A stretch of DNA of 61,158 bases from Actinophytocola algeriensis (lineage in GTDB: Bacteria > Actinomycetota > Actinomycetes > Mycobacteriales > Pseudonocardiaceae). The stretch covers positions 1 to 61,158 of the forward strand of contig NZ_JACHJQ010000017.1 in NCBI RefSeq assembly GCF_014203735.1, in the 5' to 3' direction. The first letter of the stretch is position 1; every line of letters starts with the position of its first letter. Of the stretch, positions 59,869 to 61,158 are shown piece after piece. The notes beneath the pieces were generated by a model, which did no database searches, was not told the DNA's origin, and saw only the letters and a program-made list of their open reading frames with translations. The position numbers were made by a program, and so were the translations under genes.

Positions 59869-60537
59869 CTAGACCCAACCGGACTCGCGGGCGATGCGAA
59901 CCGCGTCGGACTTGGAGCGCGCGCGGGTTTTGCTGGTCACATTGGACAGATAGTTGCGGACCGTTCCCGGCGACAAGAACAGGCGCTTGGCGATCTCGGG
60001 TCCTGGCGCGCCGTCGGCCGCCATGCGCAGCACGTCCACCTCCCGGGGAGTCAGGGGATTGGACTCCGCCATGAGCGCGGCGACGGCGAGGCTGGCGTCG
60101 ACCACCGCCTGCCCCTTCGCGGCACCGCGGATCGCTTCGAGCAGACGATGTGCCGGGGCGTCCTTGTCGATCGCGCCCAGCACGTCGGCGGCAAGCAGGC
60201 TGCGCGCCACAGAGGCGGGCCTGGCCGCGGCCAAAGCCACGATCTGGCAGGCGGGCAGCTGCTCGCGCAGATTCCCGACGGTGGTCAGGCCGATGCTCGA
60301 CGGCGTGTCGATCTCGATGACGACCACGTCCGGCCGTTCCCGCAGCGCCAACGGCACGACCTGGTCACCGCATTCGAGAGCGGCGACGATCTCGATGTCG
60401 CCGTGCCGGGACAGCATGTCCACGAAGGCACCGCGCACCAGACCCAGGTTCAGGGCGAGCAGTACCGTGATCGGCTCCGTGGCCGGCTCGCCGGACAGGT
60501 CCAGAACGCCGTTCGCGGGGAACGTACGGGCGATCAT
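59869..60537 (-). CDS. NarL/LuxR-type response regulator with a degenerate receiver
   Basis: 222 residues from ATG 60537. The C-terminal LuxR HTH is standard (NPLTPREVDVLRMAADGAPGPEIAKRLFLSPGTVRNYLSN, in parts: LTPREVDVLRMAADG, IAKRLFLSPGTVRNYL). The receiver keeps the fold (ERPDVVVIEIDTP, DKDAP with Lys) but the acidic pair at strand 1 is replaced (LLALNLGL) and the phospho-acceptor Asp position is Glu. It may be constitutively active or respond without phosphorylation. No histidine kinase is adjacent. Confidence 0.85.
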   Translation of the reverse strand: MIARTFPANGVLDLSGEPATEPITVLLALNLGLVRGAFVDMLSRHGDIEIVAALECGDQVVPLALRERPDVVVIEIDTPSSIGLTTVGNLREQLPACQIVALAAARPASVARSLLAADVLGAIDKDAPAHRLLEAIRGAAKGQAVVDASLAVAALMAESNPLTPREVDVLRMAADGAPGPEIAKRLFLSPGTVRNYLSNVTSKTRARSKSDAVRIARESGWV

Positions 60538-60903
60538 GCCTTACCGACAGGCCGGGACGGGGTTGCCCGGCGGTCGGAGTCGTGTCCTGCCACGAAGTAC
60601 CTCGGTTCGTCGTCCGTGTTCGGGATGGCCGCGCGGCAGGCGTCACGTCAGGACCGCGACACATGTTGGTGCCACGAGGGGATGCTGAGCATTCCGGCCT
60701 GGAGTACGAATGCGTCCGCCGGACGTGGCCGGTCCCAGATCACGTCAATCGGGCTTACTCGGATGAGTGCGCCGGGTCTTGGGCACCTCACGAATACCCC
60801 CGAACCCTAGCTCTCCCCGCGTGGCGCGTGTATCCGCCAATCGGTTGGCAGAGCCGGGGATCGGGTGGTTGCGTGGATTCTTTGTGAACAGTCCGTATGC
60901 CAC
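60538..60903. other. intergenic region upstream of the NarL-type gene
   Basis: No gene recognised. An open frame at 60582-60887 has no family and poor codon bias. Its lower-GC part (60690-60890) may hold the promoter of the leftward regulator. Confidence 0.4.
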
Positions 60904-60936
60904 GAGGTGCTGTCCGTCCCAACCGGACAGCGCCTC
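60904..60936 (-). terminator. terminator-like hairpin of the GNAT gene
   Basis: GAGGTGCTGTCCG (60904-60916) pairs with CGGACAGCGCCTC (60924-60936), 13 pairs with one G-U, loop of 7. It lies 30 bases downstream of the minus-strand stop at 60967. Confidence 0.7.
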
Positions 60937-60966
60937 GGCCGGCAACGTGTGAGGCGAGGGACCGAG

Positions 60967-61158
60967 TCAGTGGTCGAGGGTGGGTGGGTGATGTCCTTCG
61001 GGGGCTGTTCGGTTGAGGTCGGCCATGCGGAGCCGGAAGATTTGCAGGTCGGTGGCGAAGTATTTGGTGGTTTCGCCGACCCAGTGCATGCCGTTTTTTC
61101 TGACCGTGGCCGCGGCGCGGGTGTTGCCGGGCCGGACGACGGCGAAGATCTCGTCGAT
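60967..61158 (-). CDS. GNAT acetyltransferase, RimJ/RimL type (C-terminal end; runs off the window)
   Basis: 63 residues and stop are inside the window. The end reads EIFAVVRPGNTRAAATVRKNGMHWVG and TTKYFATDLQIFRLR. This is the last part of a GNAT fold: the CoA-pyrophosphate side loop with N-x-R-x-x-x-x-x-x-K-x-G-M (SxAxxEKxGF-like), then the closing strands of Acetyltransf_3-type proteins, which N-acetylate protein N termini, amino sugars or drugs. The start lies beyond base 61158. Confidence 0.75.
   Translation of the reverse strand: MDEIFAVVRPGNTRAAATVRKNGMHWVGETTKYFATDLQIFRLRMADLNRTAPEGHHPPTLDH

Noticed and set aside
60582-60887. 101-residue + strand frame upstream of the NarL-type gene
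   Set aside because: No ribosome site, mixed codon usage and no family resemblance.

Overview
The window is about 70% G+C, has the strong third-position GC bias of an actinomycete, and carries no rRNA or tRNA gene that I can see. The mixture of ricin-lectin-tailed secreted glycosidases, type VII substrates, MHS-type transport, a mycothiol-dependent enzyme family, F420/flavin oxidoreductases and an AfsA-like gene with a TTA codon points to a filamentous actinomycete, most likely Pseudonocardiaceae (Lentzea/Saccharothrix/Amycolatopsis group). The family-level placement is inference. It reads as an accessory region: secreted catabolism, a phenazine cluster, regulators, and many gene remnants.

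Region 1 (1-13.96 kb), extracellular carbohydrate attack. Left to right: the C-terminal part of a GH10 xylanase with a ricin-type (CBM13) tail, a Tat-exported GH95 alpha-L-fucosidase, a remnant of a CE1 esterase, a DJ-1/PfpI protein, then three very large minus-strand secreted proteins combining ThuA, DUF1080 (3-keto-glycoside hydrolase-like), sugar-dehydrogenase propeller (GSDH/sorbosone type), PKD, CBM6-like and CBM13 modules. A decayed secreted gene with an intact RBS lies behind a perfect CebR-type palindrome (12839-12852) embedded in a long hairpin; a FadR-type GntR regulator is divergent to it. I propose an oxidative glycoside-cleavage module outside the cell.

Region 2 (14-25.7 kb), mosaic. 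A truncated P450 is joined to the tail of a MauE-like gene, followed by a translationally coupled thioredoxin-like protein, an S26 signal peptidase and a tiny Cys-rich 'RGCVC' protein (a paralogue lies at 55.6 kb). Next come a type VII secretion pair (small EspC-like protein and CHAP hydrolase), an MHS transporter, small hypotheticals, a frameshifted DUF4333 lipoprotein, dispersed intergenic repeats, a mycothiol-dependent-type enzyme, an ArsR/arsenate-reductase fusion with its operator and a glyoxalase-like partner, and a secreted protein with a 52-residue tandem repeat.

Region 3 (25.9-44.3 kb), phenazine biosynthesis and tailoring. phzD, phzE, a YdhR-like gene and phzG run leftward in overlapping order; phzF faces phzG; phzB and an O-methyltransferase are divergent from phzF. 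phzC is absent from the window. Next to phzD are a decayed class II glutamine amidotransferase (phzH/asnB-like) and a 76-bp inverted copy of part of the LysR gene at 37.3 kb. A methyltransferase, F420/flavin oxidoreductases, an NmrA-like reductase, an esterase, and an ADH / FAD-monooxygenase / free-standing condensation-domain run (40.4-44.3 kb) could be tailoring genes.

Region 4 (44.3-61.2 kb), envelope, stress and regulation. Contents: a truncated pyruvyltransferase-like gene, DUF72, a Clp ATPase without its N domain, GntR and GH36 remnants, a secreted Zn DD-carboxypeptidase, an HTH::HATPase chimera, an HTH membrane protein divergent from a serine hydrolase across a palindrome, an AfsA::nitroreductase chimera with a TTA codon, an ECF sigma factor with SnoaL tail, a CU044_5270-like gene, the second RGCVC gene, an AI-2E transporter, a GT4, a TetR with a perfect 35-bp operator, an HPF/RaiA-like protein, a NarL-type regulator with a degenerate receiver, and the C-terminal end of a GNAT acetyltransferase.

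The recurring oddity is the number of gene fragments and fused halves. Either this is a heavily rearranged chromosomal region, or some joins are assembly errors; read-level checking should come first.
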